Of a DNA stretch of 39,250 nt, positions 16,565 to 24,808 are shown one piece after another (positions within the stretch are counted from its first letter, which is position 1; each line of letters begins with the position of its first letter). The notes beneath the pieces are model-generated. The model saw only the letters and a program-made list of their open reading frames with translations. It had not been told where the DNA came from and did no database searches. The stretch comes from Chloroflexota bacterium (lineage in GTDB: Bacteria; Chloroflexota; UBA11872). Both the position numbers and the translations under genes were made by a program. The stretch covers positions 876 to 40,125 of the forward strand of contig JAPPFO010000090.1 of the NCBI GenBank assembly GCA_028875175.1, written 5' to 3'.

Positions 16565-17379
16565 GCAAGCCGCTCGGCCACGATGAGATAGCCCCCGGGG
16601 TCGCGCACCTCTCGCCGAAATGGCCGCCACAGGAGAGCCGACCACAGGCCAAGCCAGAGCGGCATGGGCAGGAGCCGCCGCCGGTGGAGTCCGCGGAACC
16701 AGTCCAGCACGCGCCGACCGCCAACTCGTCGGACCATCAGTTCGTCCAGCCGCCGCCAGGTTCGCTGGGTTTCGGCCGGGAGATGTCCCCGGCTGGCAAC
16801 GATGGTCAGCCCGCGCTCGGCCAGCCGTTCCGTCCACTCTTCCAGCGACCGATAGTGGTAGTGACCCAGCCGAGCGTTCGTCGACGCCAGCGCGGCGTTC
16901 CCCGAGTCGCGCTCGATTCGCTCGGCAAATGCCGGTGCCGGAACGGTGAATACCAAACGACCGCCGGGCTGGAGCACGCGCGCGGCTTCCGTCACGGCGT
17001 CCAGATCGCTCGGGATGTGTTCCAGCACGCTATGGCTGTAGACCGCGCCGTAGGAGGCGGACGCGACTGGTAGTCGCGTGCCGTCGGCGCGCATGACGGC
17101 TCGATACACCCCTGAGGCTTTTGCGACGCGAGCCTCATTGGCGACGAGCTCAAGCCCGTCCACCGGCCAGTGGGACCGCAGCACCGAGCGCGCGACTTCG
17201 CCGGTGCCGCAGCCCAGGTCGAGGACGGGTGTGGGAAACGTGATGTCACGCAGCATGGCGAACTCGGTCGCCCGCCAGAGCGCCACAGCCGGCTGATGCG
17301 GATGGGCGCGCAGCGCCAGCCGCAGAACATCCCGGTCGCTCCTGGCCACGAGCGCCGTTGGGAAACCACTGTCAGCCAT
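16561..17379 (-). CDS. SAM-dependent methyltransferase (class I)
   Basis: A 272-residue class I SAM-dependent methyltransferase. Motif I is PVLDLGCGTGEVARS (51-65), followed by YSHSVLEHIPSDLDAV and the post-II block RVLQPGGRLVFTVPAP, the Methyltransf_11 pattern. The C-terminal part is rich in Arg and Trp (FRGLHRRRLLPMPLWLGLW), which could contact the membrane. ATG 17379 overlaps the CgeB-like gene by 8 bp; the longer frame up to 17466 lies wholly inside that gene. In this setting it may methylate a sugar of the polysaccharide or cap the chain, as methyltransferases do in some ABC-exported O-antigens. That role is an inference. Confidence 0.85.
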   Translation of the reverse strand: MADSGFPTALVARSDRDVLRLALRAHPHQPAVALWRATEFAMLRDITFPTPVLDLGCGTGEVARSVLRSHWPVDGLELVANEARVAKASGVYRAVMRADGTRLPVASASYGAVYSHSVLEHIPSDLDAVTEAARVLQPGGRLVFTVPAPAFAERIERDSGNAALASTNARLGHYHYRSLEEWTERLAERGLTIVASRGHLPAETQRTWRRLDELMVRRVGGRRVLDWFRGLHRRRLLPMPLWLGLWSALLWRPFRREVRDPGGYLIVAERLA

Positions 17380-18421
17380 GGCGTGAGTCTTCGATGAGCT
17401 GCCGCATGCGCACGGCGTAGGTGTGATCGCGCTCGACGCGGCGCTTGCCGGCCGCGGCGATTGCACGCCGGGCCGACTCGTCGTTCAGGTATCGCTCAAT
17501 CGACGCTGCCGCATCGTCGGCGTCCTGGTATGTAGCAAGTTCCGTCCCAACCTCGAAGAGCTCGGGCATTCGCGCCTTGAAGTCGGTCAGTTGGAACGCG
17601 CCGGCCGCGGGGATCTCGAATGTCCGCATGTTCGGACCTTCGCGCATCTGGGCGTGGTGGATGTTCAACACGATCTTCGCGCTTCGGTAGGCCCGTGCCA
17701 CGGCGGCGGCCGGCAGCAGGGTGAGGCCGCGATGCGCCTCGCGAACCCGATAGCCCGGTTCCAGCTTCTCCCAGCCGCGGCCCCAAACGGCCAGGTTGGC
17801 CCCGGAACGGGCAACGGCTTCCAGGATTTCAACTCGGGACCGGTTCGCCGGCAGATGGCCCATGTTGTGCCGCGCGTCGCCCACGAAGATCACGTCCACG
17901 GGCTCGGCGTCCGCGTCCTGCCCGGTCCAGGCAGCGGGATGGACAGCGTGCGGCATGAACCTCGCCGTAACGCCCCGCGGTTCCAGGTCGGGAGCGTAGG
18001 TCGGATCGGCCAGATAGAACCGGTCGTACAGATGCGCCGCCGCCGTGATGTTGGGAAACCAGCCTGGATCGTCGCCACACCACTGGACGACGGGGCCGCT
18101 GGTGAGGTTACGCAGGCGCTCAATCGTCTCGGGTAGCAGAACCTCGCCCTTGAGAACCAGGGTGAACTCCGGCCGATGCCGCGCGGCAAGCCGGATTACG
18201 TCCAGATTGTCCATCCGCATTGCGTCGAACACTCGCGCGACGTTGAATCGGTCTGGGCCTTTGAGTCGCCGCTGCACGCGCCCCCAGAGCCCAATGGGCC
18301 GTTCCAGCCGCTGGCTGTAGCGGTGCATTCGCACGTCATGCCCAGCGTCTCGCAGGCCCTCAGCGCAGTATTCGATCCACTGTCCGGTGTCCCAGTGCGG
18401 GCCGACGAGCAATACGCGCAT
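17372..18421 (-). CDS. CgeB-like glycosyltransferase (GT-B fold)
   Basis: A 349-residue protein resembling the CgeB / Glyco_trans_1_2 group of GT-B glycosyltransferases. The start MRVLLVGPHWDTGQWIEY is followed by a Rossmann-like N-terminal half with VVQWCGDDPGWFPN. The C-terminal half contains IFVGDARHNM, the NIHHAQMREGPNMRTFEIPA block and GAFQLTDFKARMPELF, which is the CgeB signature region. ATG 18421 lies 7 bp after the flippase stop; the extension to 18532 is inside the flippase gene. In spore-formers CgeB affects surface sugars. Here it most likely adds a sugar to the exported polymer, but the reaction is unproven. Confidence 0.8.
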   Translation of the reverse strand: MRVLLVGPHWDTGQWIEYCAEGLRDAGHDVRMHRYSQRLERPIGLWGRVQRRLKGPDRFNVARVFDAMRMDNLDVIRLAARHRPEFTLVLKGEVLLPETIERLRNLTSGPVVQWCGDDPGWFPNITAAAHLYDRFYLADPTYAPDLEPRGVTARFMPHAVHPAAWTGQDADAEPVDVIFVGDARHNMGHLPANRSRVEILEAVARSGANLAVWGRGWEKLEPGYRVREAHRGLTLLPAAAVARAYRSAKIVLNIHHAQMREGPNMRTFEIPAAGAFQLTDFKARMPELFEVGTELATYQDADDAAASIERYLNDESARRAIAAAGKRRVERDHTYAVRMRQLIEDSRHG

Positions 18422-18428
18422 TGTCCGT

Positions 18429-19904
18429 TTACACAGCGGCCGCGCGCCGCTTCCACAGCGCGCCAAGTTCTGACCGCAGGGCCCTGCGGTCGATGAGGTA
18501 GAGAAGACCTGCGTAGACCAACACGACAACAACCCCGCCCTGGATCAACAAGACGGCATCGGTCAGCAGGGGCAGCAGGATGAATCGCCCGAAGAGACCG
18601 GCACCGACTGCCGCAATAAGCGGACGGACCAAGTGACGAACAAGTCGCAGGTCGAATTCACGACGCCCGATCGGCAACAGAACCAACGCAGCCAGTCCCT
18701 GGGATACAGCCAGCCCGATCGGCACCGCCAGGAACCCGACCCCCAGCGCCATGAGGACCGCGGCCACTCCCCAGGCGGCAGCGGCCCAGCCCAGGGACAC
18801 CATGAGAACAATCTTCGTCTTTCCCACGGCGTTGAGGATCGGCGTTATGAGGCCGTTGATGGGGATCAGAGCGTTATTGACGGCCAAAACGTAGAGGGCC
18901 GGAACCGCGGGCAGCCACTGCTCACCATAGATCAGCCCGGCGATTTCGGGCCCAAACGCGATGACCGCAACGAATCCCGGCAGCGTCACGATGGCGTTCC
19001 ACTTCAACGTGAGTTCGGCGCCTCGGCGAACCTGGTCCGGCGCATCCTGGATGCGCGCGAAAGTGGGCAGGCTCACTCGAGCCACCCACTGCGTCAGCGC
19101 CAGCGGCTGGGCGGAAACCCGATTGGCCCAGTTGAGATACCCCGTGGCCGTGGCTCCGAACGCCCGGGGCGTGAAGAGCGGAATGAGCGAGTCTTTCAGC
19201 GTGATCGCCAACCGTGATCCCTGAAAGCGGGCGCCAAATCCGACGTGAGGCGCGAGGACTCGCAAGTTCCTCGTTGGCGCCGGCCACCACGGCCGGGCCA
19301 CCACAACCGCGAGCGTGGACACCAAACTGGCGCCAACATGCGCGATCACCAGGCTCCACACGCCAGCGGCGCCAATGGCGAAGCCGATGCCGGCGATGTA
19401 ATAGAACAGGGTTCCGGCGATATCGGCCGCGGCGAGCCGGCCAAATTGCAGGTGTCGCTCGAGTAGAGCCGCCGGGACGATGCGAAAGGCGGTGAAGAAG
19501 ACCGAGAAGGCAAACAGCCGCGTCATCCACGGGTCGATTTGATCGTTCAGCAACGCGTTGACCACAAATGGCCCGGCGAGAAACACCACCACGCCCCCCG
19601 CAAAGACGAGAAGCAATTGGCCCGTAAAGACCGCCCGCAGGTCGCGGGATTGAGGCTCGCTGCCGCGCTGAATCAGACTGGGTTGCAGCCCCAGGTCGGC
19701 AAATTGCTTGACCAGTCCGGCAAAGGTGGCGATTGGAACGATGACGCCGAAGTCCGCCGGCGTCAGCAGGCGAAAAAGCGCGATGCTGCCCACGAACGAG
19801 ACAAGCTTCATGCCGCCTTCGCGCATGCCAAGCGAAACGACGCCGCGGAGCGCGCGGTCCTCGAGGTCTCCCTTTCGAGCCAGGGGCGACGCGTTACCGG
19901 TCAC
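18429..19904 (-). CDS. Wzx-like polysaccharide flippase (MOP superfamily)
   Basis: A 491-residue integral membrane protein of the polysaccharide transporter group (Wzx/WzxC-like, MOP flippases). About 12-14 hydrophobic segments are visible. The N-terminal block is LRGVVSLGMREGGMKL, then ALFRLLTPADFGVIVPIATF and KQFADLGLQPSLIQR, the classic start of oligosaccharide flippases (helix, LxPxDFG turn, DLGL). It would move a lipid-linked repeat across the cytoplasmic membrane. GTG 19904 overlaps the stop of the upstream GT4 gene by 4 bp. No Wzy-type polymerase is obvious in the cluster, although the large membrane proteins at 21028-23655 and 32116-34374 are unassigned. Confidence 0.88.
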   Translation of the reverse strand: MTGNASPLARKGDLEDRALRGVVSLGMREGGMKLVSFVGSIALFRLLTPADFGVIVPIATFAGLVKQFADLGLQPSLIQRGSEPQSRDLRAVFTGQLLLVFAGGVVVFLAGPFVVNALLNDQIDPWMTRLFAFSVFFTAFRIVPAALLERHLQFGRLAAADIAGTLFYYIAGIGFAIGAAGVWSLVIAHVGASLVSTLAVVVARPWWPAPTRNLRVLAPHVGFGARFQGSRLAITLKDSLIPLFTPRAFGATATGYLNWANRVSAQPLALTQWVARVSLPTFARIQDAPDQVRRGAELTLKWNAIVTLPGFVAVIAFGPEIAGLIYGEQWLPAVPALYVLAVNNALIPINGLITPILNAVGKTKIVLMVSLGWAAAAWGVAAVLMALGVGFLAVPIGLAVSQGLAALVLLPIGRREFDLRLVRHLVRPLIAAVGAGLFGRFILLPLLTDAVLLIQGGVVVVLVYAGLLYLIDRRALRSELGALWKRRAAAV

Positions 19905-21031
19905 GCCCGAGCGTCCAGGCGCCCGCCCAGGCTCTCGGCATACACGTCCAGGAGTTGCTGTGCCGATCGGCGCCAGGTCATCGCATCCGCCCGGCGGCGC
20001 CCTCCATCAGCCAACGCCTGCCAGCGGCTTCCATCGGTCAGGACGCCGCGAAGCGCGTCAGTCAGCGCCGGCACGTCATTCGGTGGAACCAGCAAGCCGT
20101 TGTGGTCATGGATGACTGGCTCCTCGGCCCCGGAATCGCGGGCACTGACCACGGGAGTCCCGCAGGCGTTGGCTTCCAGCAGCACGAGGCCGAAGCCGTC
20201 GAAATCGGAGCCAGCCAACCGGTAGGGCATCGTCACCACGCGCGCGCGGTGGTACCAGTCCACGAGTTCGTTCTCGCTGACAATGCCGGTCAGGGTGACG
20301 AATCTGTCGAGCTCAAGCTCGCGGATCCGGGTGCGCAGCTGATTGACGAAGGGTGACGACGAATCGGAGGGGCCGACGACCACGTATCGGTGGGCGACGC
20401 CCTCGGACTTCAGGCGTGCGAAGGCCTCCAGCGCCAGGTCGAATCCCTTGCGAGGCTTGCTCTCGCCGACCGACACGATCAATCCAGGTTCCCGAGGCGG
20501 CGGTTCCGCGCGCTGAAAGTCCTCCGCCCGCACAGCCAGCGGCACCACGCTTGTCTGCCGCACATTGGCATCGGCTTCGACTCGCCGGCGCGTGTAGTCG
20601 CTGATGGCGGGTAGGCCACGCGCCCGCCGTAACGCCCAGCGCAGCAGCCAGCGCTCAATCCAAGGCCGGCCTGACGGAATGGAATAGGTGCCAACGAGCG
20701 ACACAAGGTAGGGCCGTCGACCGGCCGCCAGGGCAACTCCCGGGGCGTAGGGCTCGACCATGCAATGGATGACGTCGGCTCCGCGCAGAGCCCGAAGCAA
20801 TGGTGGCAGCGTGCGCTGGAACATACGCAACGGATGGCGCCGCCCATGCTGAAACGAGGGAATCTCCGCGTGGTCGGGGTAGTCGCGCAAGTCGGCCATC
20901 GTCGCCAGACGGCGAGGGCTGACGAGGCGCAGGTCAACCCCTGCGGCAATTAACTCCCGGGCCAGCTCGCCCGCGTAGCGTCCCCAGCCGTTGGTCGGAT
21001 CGAGCGCGTCGCTGACCAGCGCCAGCTTCAC
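19901..21031 (-). CDS. GT4 family glycosyltransferase
   Basis: A 376-residue GT4 glycosyltransferase. It starts MKLALVSDALDPTNGWGRYA, with the G-x-G-R-Y acceptor-domain loop. The donor domain has VSVGESKPRKGFDLAL and SDFDGFGLVLLEANACGTPV, in which the first acidic residue of the usual E-x7-E motif is aspartate and the second is glutamate. GTG 21031 and the stop overlap its neighbours on both sides by 4 bp (GTGA), placing it in a tight translational chain with the YfhO-like protein upstream and the flippase downstream. It probably extends the repeat unit at the cytoplasmic membrane face. Its sugar is unknown. Confidence 0.89.
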   Translation of the reverse strand: MKLALVSDALDPTNGWGRYAGELARELIAAGVDLRLVSPRRLATMADLRDYPDHAEIPSFQHGRRHPLRMFQRTLPPLLRALRGADVIHCMVEPYAPGVALAAGRRPYLVSLVGTYSIPSGRPWIERWLLRWALRRARGLPAISDYTRRRVEADANVRQTSVVPLAVRAEDFQRAEPPPREPGLIVSVGESKPRKGFDLALEAFARLKSEGVAHRYVVVGPSDSSSPFVNQLRTRIRELELDRFVTLTGIVSENELVDWYHRARVVTMPYRLAGSDFDGFGLVLLEANACGTPVVSARDSGAEEPVIHDHNGLLVPPNDVPALTDALRGVLTDGSRWQALADGGRRRADAMTWRRSAQQLLDVYAESLGGRLDARA

Positions 21032-23655
21032 CGGCGGTCGGTCCAGAGGCCTGCGGCGGCCAGCACGACGAGTGCGCCCAGCGCCACCAATGAAACGACG
21101 AGCCCGGCAGCAAAGCCCGGTGGCTCATACGTCATCGCCACCGTGTGCGGACCGGCGCTGGCAACCGGAACCCCGCGCATCAGCGAGTTCACGGTGACCA
21201 TCTCCGTCGGGCGCCCGTCCACGCTCGCCTTCCAGCCCGGAAACTGCGCCTCGTTGAACACCAGCAGTCCCGGCTCGCTCAGTTCCACTCGCACAGTTAC
21301 GGCGCCCGCGCTCCGTTCGGGAGGATGCACCACGTCGATGCTCTCGGCGCTCGATGTCCGAATCCCGGGATCACGATCGACAATCGGCGGGCCGGGGCGA
21401 CCGGCGAGAGCGTCCAACGTGGAAGACGTTGAGGCGCCCGGCTCGATGATCTGCCAGTCACGCGCGATCCACGCGCGGGGAGCCCAGTCCGCCACTTCAT
21501 ACACGTACAGACTCTGGTTGACCGACGCCCACCGCGGCAGGGCAAGGTCTTCGACCTGGACCTCGCGCAAGGTCGGAACATCAAGCGGCACGCCGGAGGT
21601 AACGAAGCGCACGTTGGCAGCCGCCAGGGCAGGTACCCGGCGTCGCAGCATCTCGGTTCGTCCCTCGGCGTCCAGGGCCGCGTCAGACGCGAACCCGGCA
21701 ACCGTGGAGCGTTCGCTTCCGACGAAGGCCAGGTAATCCGCCGTGGTCTGCGGCATCAGGTTCTCGTAGCCGTCGATCGAGGCGCGCCCGCCGGTCATGG
21801 GCAGGTTGGGGGCCAGCGTTTCATTGAGAAAGACGTATTCCAGCAGGTCCCGACGCGTTCGATCCAGTTCCGTTCCCGCGGCGGTGGATAGCTCGAATTT
21901 CTGTGCCTGGCTGCGATAGGAGAACACTCGCCAGTCGCCCCCGGAGTTGGGTGGCACTACGCCGGCGGCCTGCGGATCCCGGGCATACCAGTCGCTGGGT
22001 ACTGTTGGAATCCCATGAAAGGGCGCCAGCAGGACGTCGAGTACCAATACGCCAACGAGGGCCGCTTGCGCGCTCGCTGGCGAGACGCGATGGCGCAGAA
22101 ACCGCCAGAAGATCAAGGCCGTCAGCAAGGCCGCCAGCAGCGACCAGCGCGGCGCCCAGTACTCGAGACTAAAGGCCGCCGTCATGCGTTCGTACAGCTG
22201 ATCGAATGTGCGGTAGTAGCGTTCGGCGGTTAAGAATCGGCCTTCCGATCCGACGATTACCCGATCGATGTAGTCGTAGCCGTAGGGAACGATCAGGAAG
22301 GCAAAGCCGGAGAGCACGACTGTGGCCGCCACCGCGCCGGCGCCGATGAGCCCGGCCAACCAGACCCAGGCGCGGCCGATCCAGCGCACCAGCACGCTGG
22401 ATCGCAGATCGTCAACGCTCAACCGCTCGATTCCCATTGCCGTCAGGAATGCCACTCCGAACGACGCCGCGATTCCGAATCGCGCTGGCTGTCGGAAGAA
22501 TTCGAAGAGCGGAAGCTTGTGCAACAGGGGAAAGCCGAGGCTGAAGGAGCCCATCGAGAGAAGCCAGGTCAGCAGGACGAGCCCGCCCAGGAACCAGGTA
22601 AGGCGTTGGCGCCAGCCGATCACGATGGCAATCAACGCCAGGGCCGGCGCGGCAAGTCCGAGATAGAGCAGTTCTTCGGCGTTGAGGGTTTCATTCAGCA
22701 CTCGTGGAATCTCGAATGACGGATAGACGTACCCCAACACGAGGCTCCACGGAGGAATGGACCCCTGCGAAGCCGTGGCAAAGTCAAGCCCGCCGGCGCG
22801 GGCGGAGAGCTCCGTCGTGGTAATGGTCGGCAAGAGTCGGACGGCGCCCACGGCCAGTCCCACGACGGCGGCGGCGGCCACCCATCCCGCGTTCCTGGCT
22901 GCGTGGACAAATCCCACGTCGCCCCAGTTCCACCAGAAGCGCGTGGCGGCGAAGAGAAGCCAGACGAATCCCCACAACAACGCAATTTGGGGATGACCGG
23001 CCAGCACGGTGACCGCTGCGCTGATCGCCAGCAGCGCACTGTAGCGGCGCTGTCCGCGCGTGATCAGCTCGATGGCCCCGACTCCGGCCGGGAGGGCAAA
23101 GAAGATGTCGGCGTAGTTCAGGAAGCGCGACGTTGCGAAGACGAAGCCGCCATAGGTGAACAGAAAGGCGGCCACATAGGCGCCCAGCCGGGTGAGCCCC
23201 CAGACCCGGCCCAGCCAATAGGCGGCCGCGGCCGCGAGGGCAAGACCAAGCGCCAGTTCGATGAAATAAGCGCGCAGCGGTTCAAATATCACGAGCAGTA
23301 GCCAGGTCAGCGGATAGAACCAGCCGAATTCGGAGAACGCAACGGGAAAGCCCGCCAACATGCCGTCCGCCCAGAGAGGGATTCGGCCTTCACGAACGCC
23401 TTCGGCCAACAGCGCATACCGCGGCTGGTAGCTCAGCAGGAGGTCGAGGTCCAGCCAGGGCGCGCCGGCAAAGAGCAGGTCGCGATAGAGCACCAAGAGC
23501 GGCGTCAGCAGCCCGACCGCTACCAGCGCGCGGCGCTGGGCGATCGAGGCATGCTCAATACAGCCGAGCGCACCGACCCAGGCCTGGCTCAGCCTGGTCA
23601 AGACGCCGGCGTAGATTCCAGGAACTCGCGGATAGCCGCGGCGCGCTGCGTCCAT
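21028..23655 (-). CDS. YfhO-family large membrane protein
   Basis: An 875-residue polytopic membrane protein with roughly 12-13 hydrophobic helices in the first two-thirds, a large extracytoplasmic region and a final C-terminal helix (AAGLVVSLVALGALVVLAAA). It matches the YfhO layout: an acidic first loop (LDLDLLLSYQPRY), FEFFRQPARFGIAASFG mid-protein and the closing FPGWKASVDGRPTEM block with VASAGPHTVAMTYEPPGF. YfhO proteins are GT-C-like and linked to lipid-carrier sugar transfer in Gram-positives. ATG 23655 has GGAG eight bases upstream and overlaps the preceding gene by 58 bp. A TTG at 23601 would give a 4-bp TTGA overlap, like the other junctions, and 857 residues. It may add side-chain sugars or take the polymerase role. 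Confidence 0.85.
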   Translation of the reverse strand: MDAARRGYPRVPGIYAGVLTRLSQAWVGALGCIEHASIAQRRALVAVGLLTPLLVLYRDLLFAGAPWLDLDLLLSYQPRYALLAEGVREGRIPLWADGMLAGFPVAFSEFGWFYPLTWLLLVIFEPLRAYFIELALGLALAAAAAYWLGRVWGLTRLGAYVAAFLFTYGGFVFATSRFLNYADIFFALPAGVGAIELITRGQRRYSALLAISAAVTVLAGHPQIALLWGFVWLLFAATRFWWNWGDVGFVHAARNAGWVAAAAVVGLAVGAVRLLPTITTTELSARAGGLDFATASQGSIPPWSLVLGYVYPSFEIPRVLNETLNAEELLYLGLAAPALALIAIVIGWRQRLTWFLGGLVLLTWLLSMGSFSLGFPLLHKLPLFEFFRQPARFGIAASFGVAFLTAMGIERLSVDDLRSSVLVRWIGRAWVWLAGLIGAGAVAATVVLSGFAFLIVPYGYDYIDRVIVGSEGRFLTAERYYRTFDQLYERMTAAFSLEYWAPRWSLLAALLTALIFWRFLRHRVSPASAQAALVGVLVLDVLLAPFHGIPTVPSDWYARDPQAAGVVPPNSGGDWRVFSYRSQAQKFELSTAAGTELDRTRRDLLEYVFLNETLAPNLPMTGGRASIDGYENLMPQTTADYLAFVGSERSTVAGFASDAALDAEGRTEMLRRRVPALAAANVRFVTSGVPLDVPTLREVQVEDLALPRWASVNQSLYVYEVADWAPRAWIARDWQIIEPGASTSSTLDALAGRPGPPIVDRDPGIRTSSAESIDVVHPPERSAGAVTVRVELSEPGLLVFNEAQFPGWKASVDGRPTEMVTVNSLMRGVPVASAGPHTVAMTYEPPGFAAGLVVSLVALGALVVLAAAGLWTDRR

Positions 23656-24806
23656 GTACGGCTCTCCACCTCCAAACGTGCGGCCTGGGCCAGGCGGGCG
23701 GCCAGCGCCGAGTCGGCCAACAGGCGCGTCACCGCCGCCGCCAGCGCGCTCGGGTCATCCGGCGCTACGAGTAGGGCGTTGCGCTCATGGTCCAGGACCT
23801 CGCGCAGTGAGGGTAAGTCACTGGCTACGATCGGACGCTCGGCGGCCATGTATTCGAAGAGTTTCAGCGGCGAGGTGTGTTCGCGCGCGATGACCTGCCG
23901 CCCGCTGAACGGAATCACGGCCATGTCCGCCGCCACCAGGTATTGGCGCGCCTCATCGGGCGGCAGGTGGCCCATGACGTGGACATTGGGCAGGTCGGCG
24001 GCGGCCGCCCTGATTCGATCAAGGTCGGGCGAGATTCCGCCCACGACGACCCATTGCACATCCGGTGCGGCATGGCGCGCCGCCTCCACGAGCGTATCCA
24101 CGCCCTTCCACGGATACAGGTGCCCCAGGTAGCAGACGACGGGCGCGTTCCCCGGGATTTCAAGCCTGGAGCGGGCGGCCTCGCGGTCACGACTTGCGAA
24201 TGCCCGAAGGTCCACCGCGTCAGGCGCGACAAACAGGCGCTGCGGATCGAATCCAGCGTCGAGATACCAGCCTCGCAGACCCTCGGTGATGGCGATCACC
24301 GCGTCCATGCGACGCGCGGCCCACAAGTGCAGGGCTGCCGAGAGACGCGAGCGAGGGACGGTATGTACCTCAAAGCCGAAGCGGGCGGGTTGACCGAGCA
24401 GCATCCGCAAGACCGTCAACGGCAGCAGGTCGCGGCTGTAAACCACGTTGGGCCGCCAGCGGCGCACGAGCGTGAGGGCAGCGATGGCGAACGACCAAAG
24501 CTGAAGCAAATGCGCGGCCAGCCTGATCGGGCCAAGATTGAGCAGCGGCCAGTCGATGGTCACGCGCTTGATCGCGTCGACGGTCGGAATCCCAACGAGC
24601 GCGAATGTCTTGCGCACGCCGGCGTATTCAAACGGGTCGCTCACCGAGCGCATGGCCTCGGTGTTCGCCCGTCGGGCATACGCGAGCAAGACGGTGGCGC
24701 CGGCGGATGCAAAACCCGCGGCCATGTGCATGATCTGTAGTGGATGGGCGCGCTCGCTGGGAATCCGCGCGTTCGCAACCATCACGATGCGCGGCGACGC
24801 CTCCAC
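23598..24806 (-). CDS. GT4 family glycosyltransferase
   Basis: A 402-residue GT4 glycosyltransferase. The N-terminal block RIVMVANARIPSERAHPLQ (6-24) is characteristic of a GT4 subgroup in surface-polysaccharide clusters. FEVHTVPRSR contains the acceptor-domain histidine, the donor domain has YLGHLYPWKGVDTLVEA with the phosphate-binding lysine, and SPLKLFEYMAAERPIVASD carries the second glutamate of the E-x7-E region. I place the start at GTG 24806, two bases after the upstream stop; ATG 24782 is a shorter option. The frame extends to 24887, but only inside the neighbouring gene. The stop overlaps the YfhO-like gene. Confidence 0.87.
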   Translation of the reverse strand: MEASPRIVMVANARIPSERAHPLQIMHMAAGFASAGATVLLAYARRANTEAMRSVSDPFEYAGVRKTFALVGIPTVDAIKRVTIDWPLLNLGPIRLAAHLLQLWSFAIAALTLVRRWRPNVVYSRDLLPLTVLRMLLGQPARFGFEVHTVPRSRLSAALHLWAARRMDAVIAITEGLRGWYLDAGFDPQRLFVAPDAVDLRAFASRDREAARSRLEIPGNAPVVCYLGHLYPWKGVDTLVEAARHAAPDVQWVVVGGISPDLDRIRAAAADLPNVHVMGHLPPDEARQYLVAADMAVIPFSGRQVIAREHTSPLKLFEYMAAERPIVASDLPSLREVLDHERNALLVAPDDPSALAAAVTRLLADSALAARLAQAARLEVESRTWTQRAAAIREFLESTPAS

Positions 24807-24808
24807 CC

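Noticed and set aside
16565..16837. N-terminal extension of the GT4 gene that starts at 16564
   Set aside because: It lies in the methyltransferase gene, is Ala/Pro/Arg-rich and unlike GT4 N-termini; the GTGA overlap supports 16564.
18422..18532. N-terminal extension of the CgeB-like gene
   Set aside because: It lies inside the flippase gene and shows no homology-like pattern; ATG 18421 gives the normal start.
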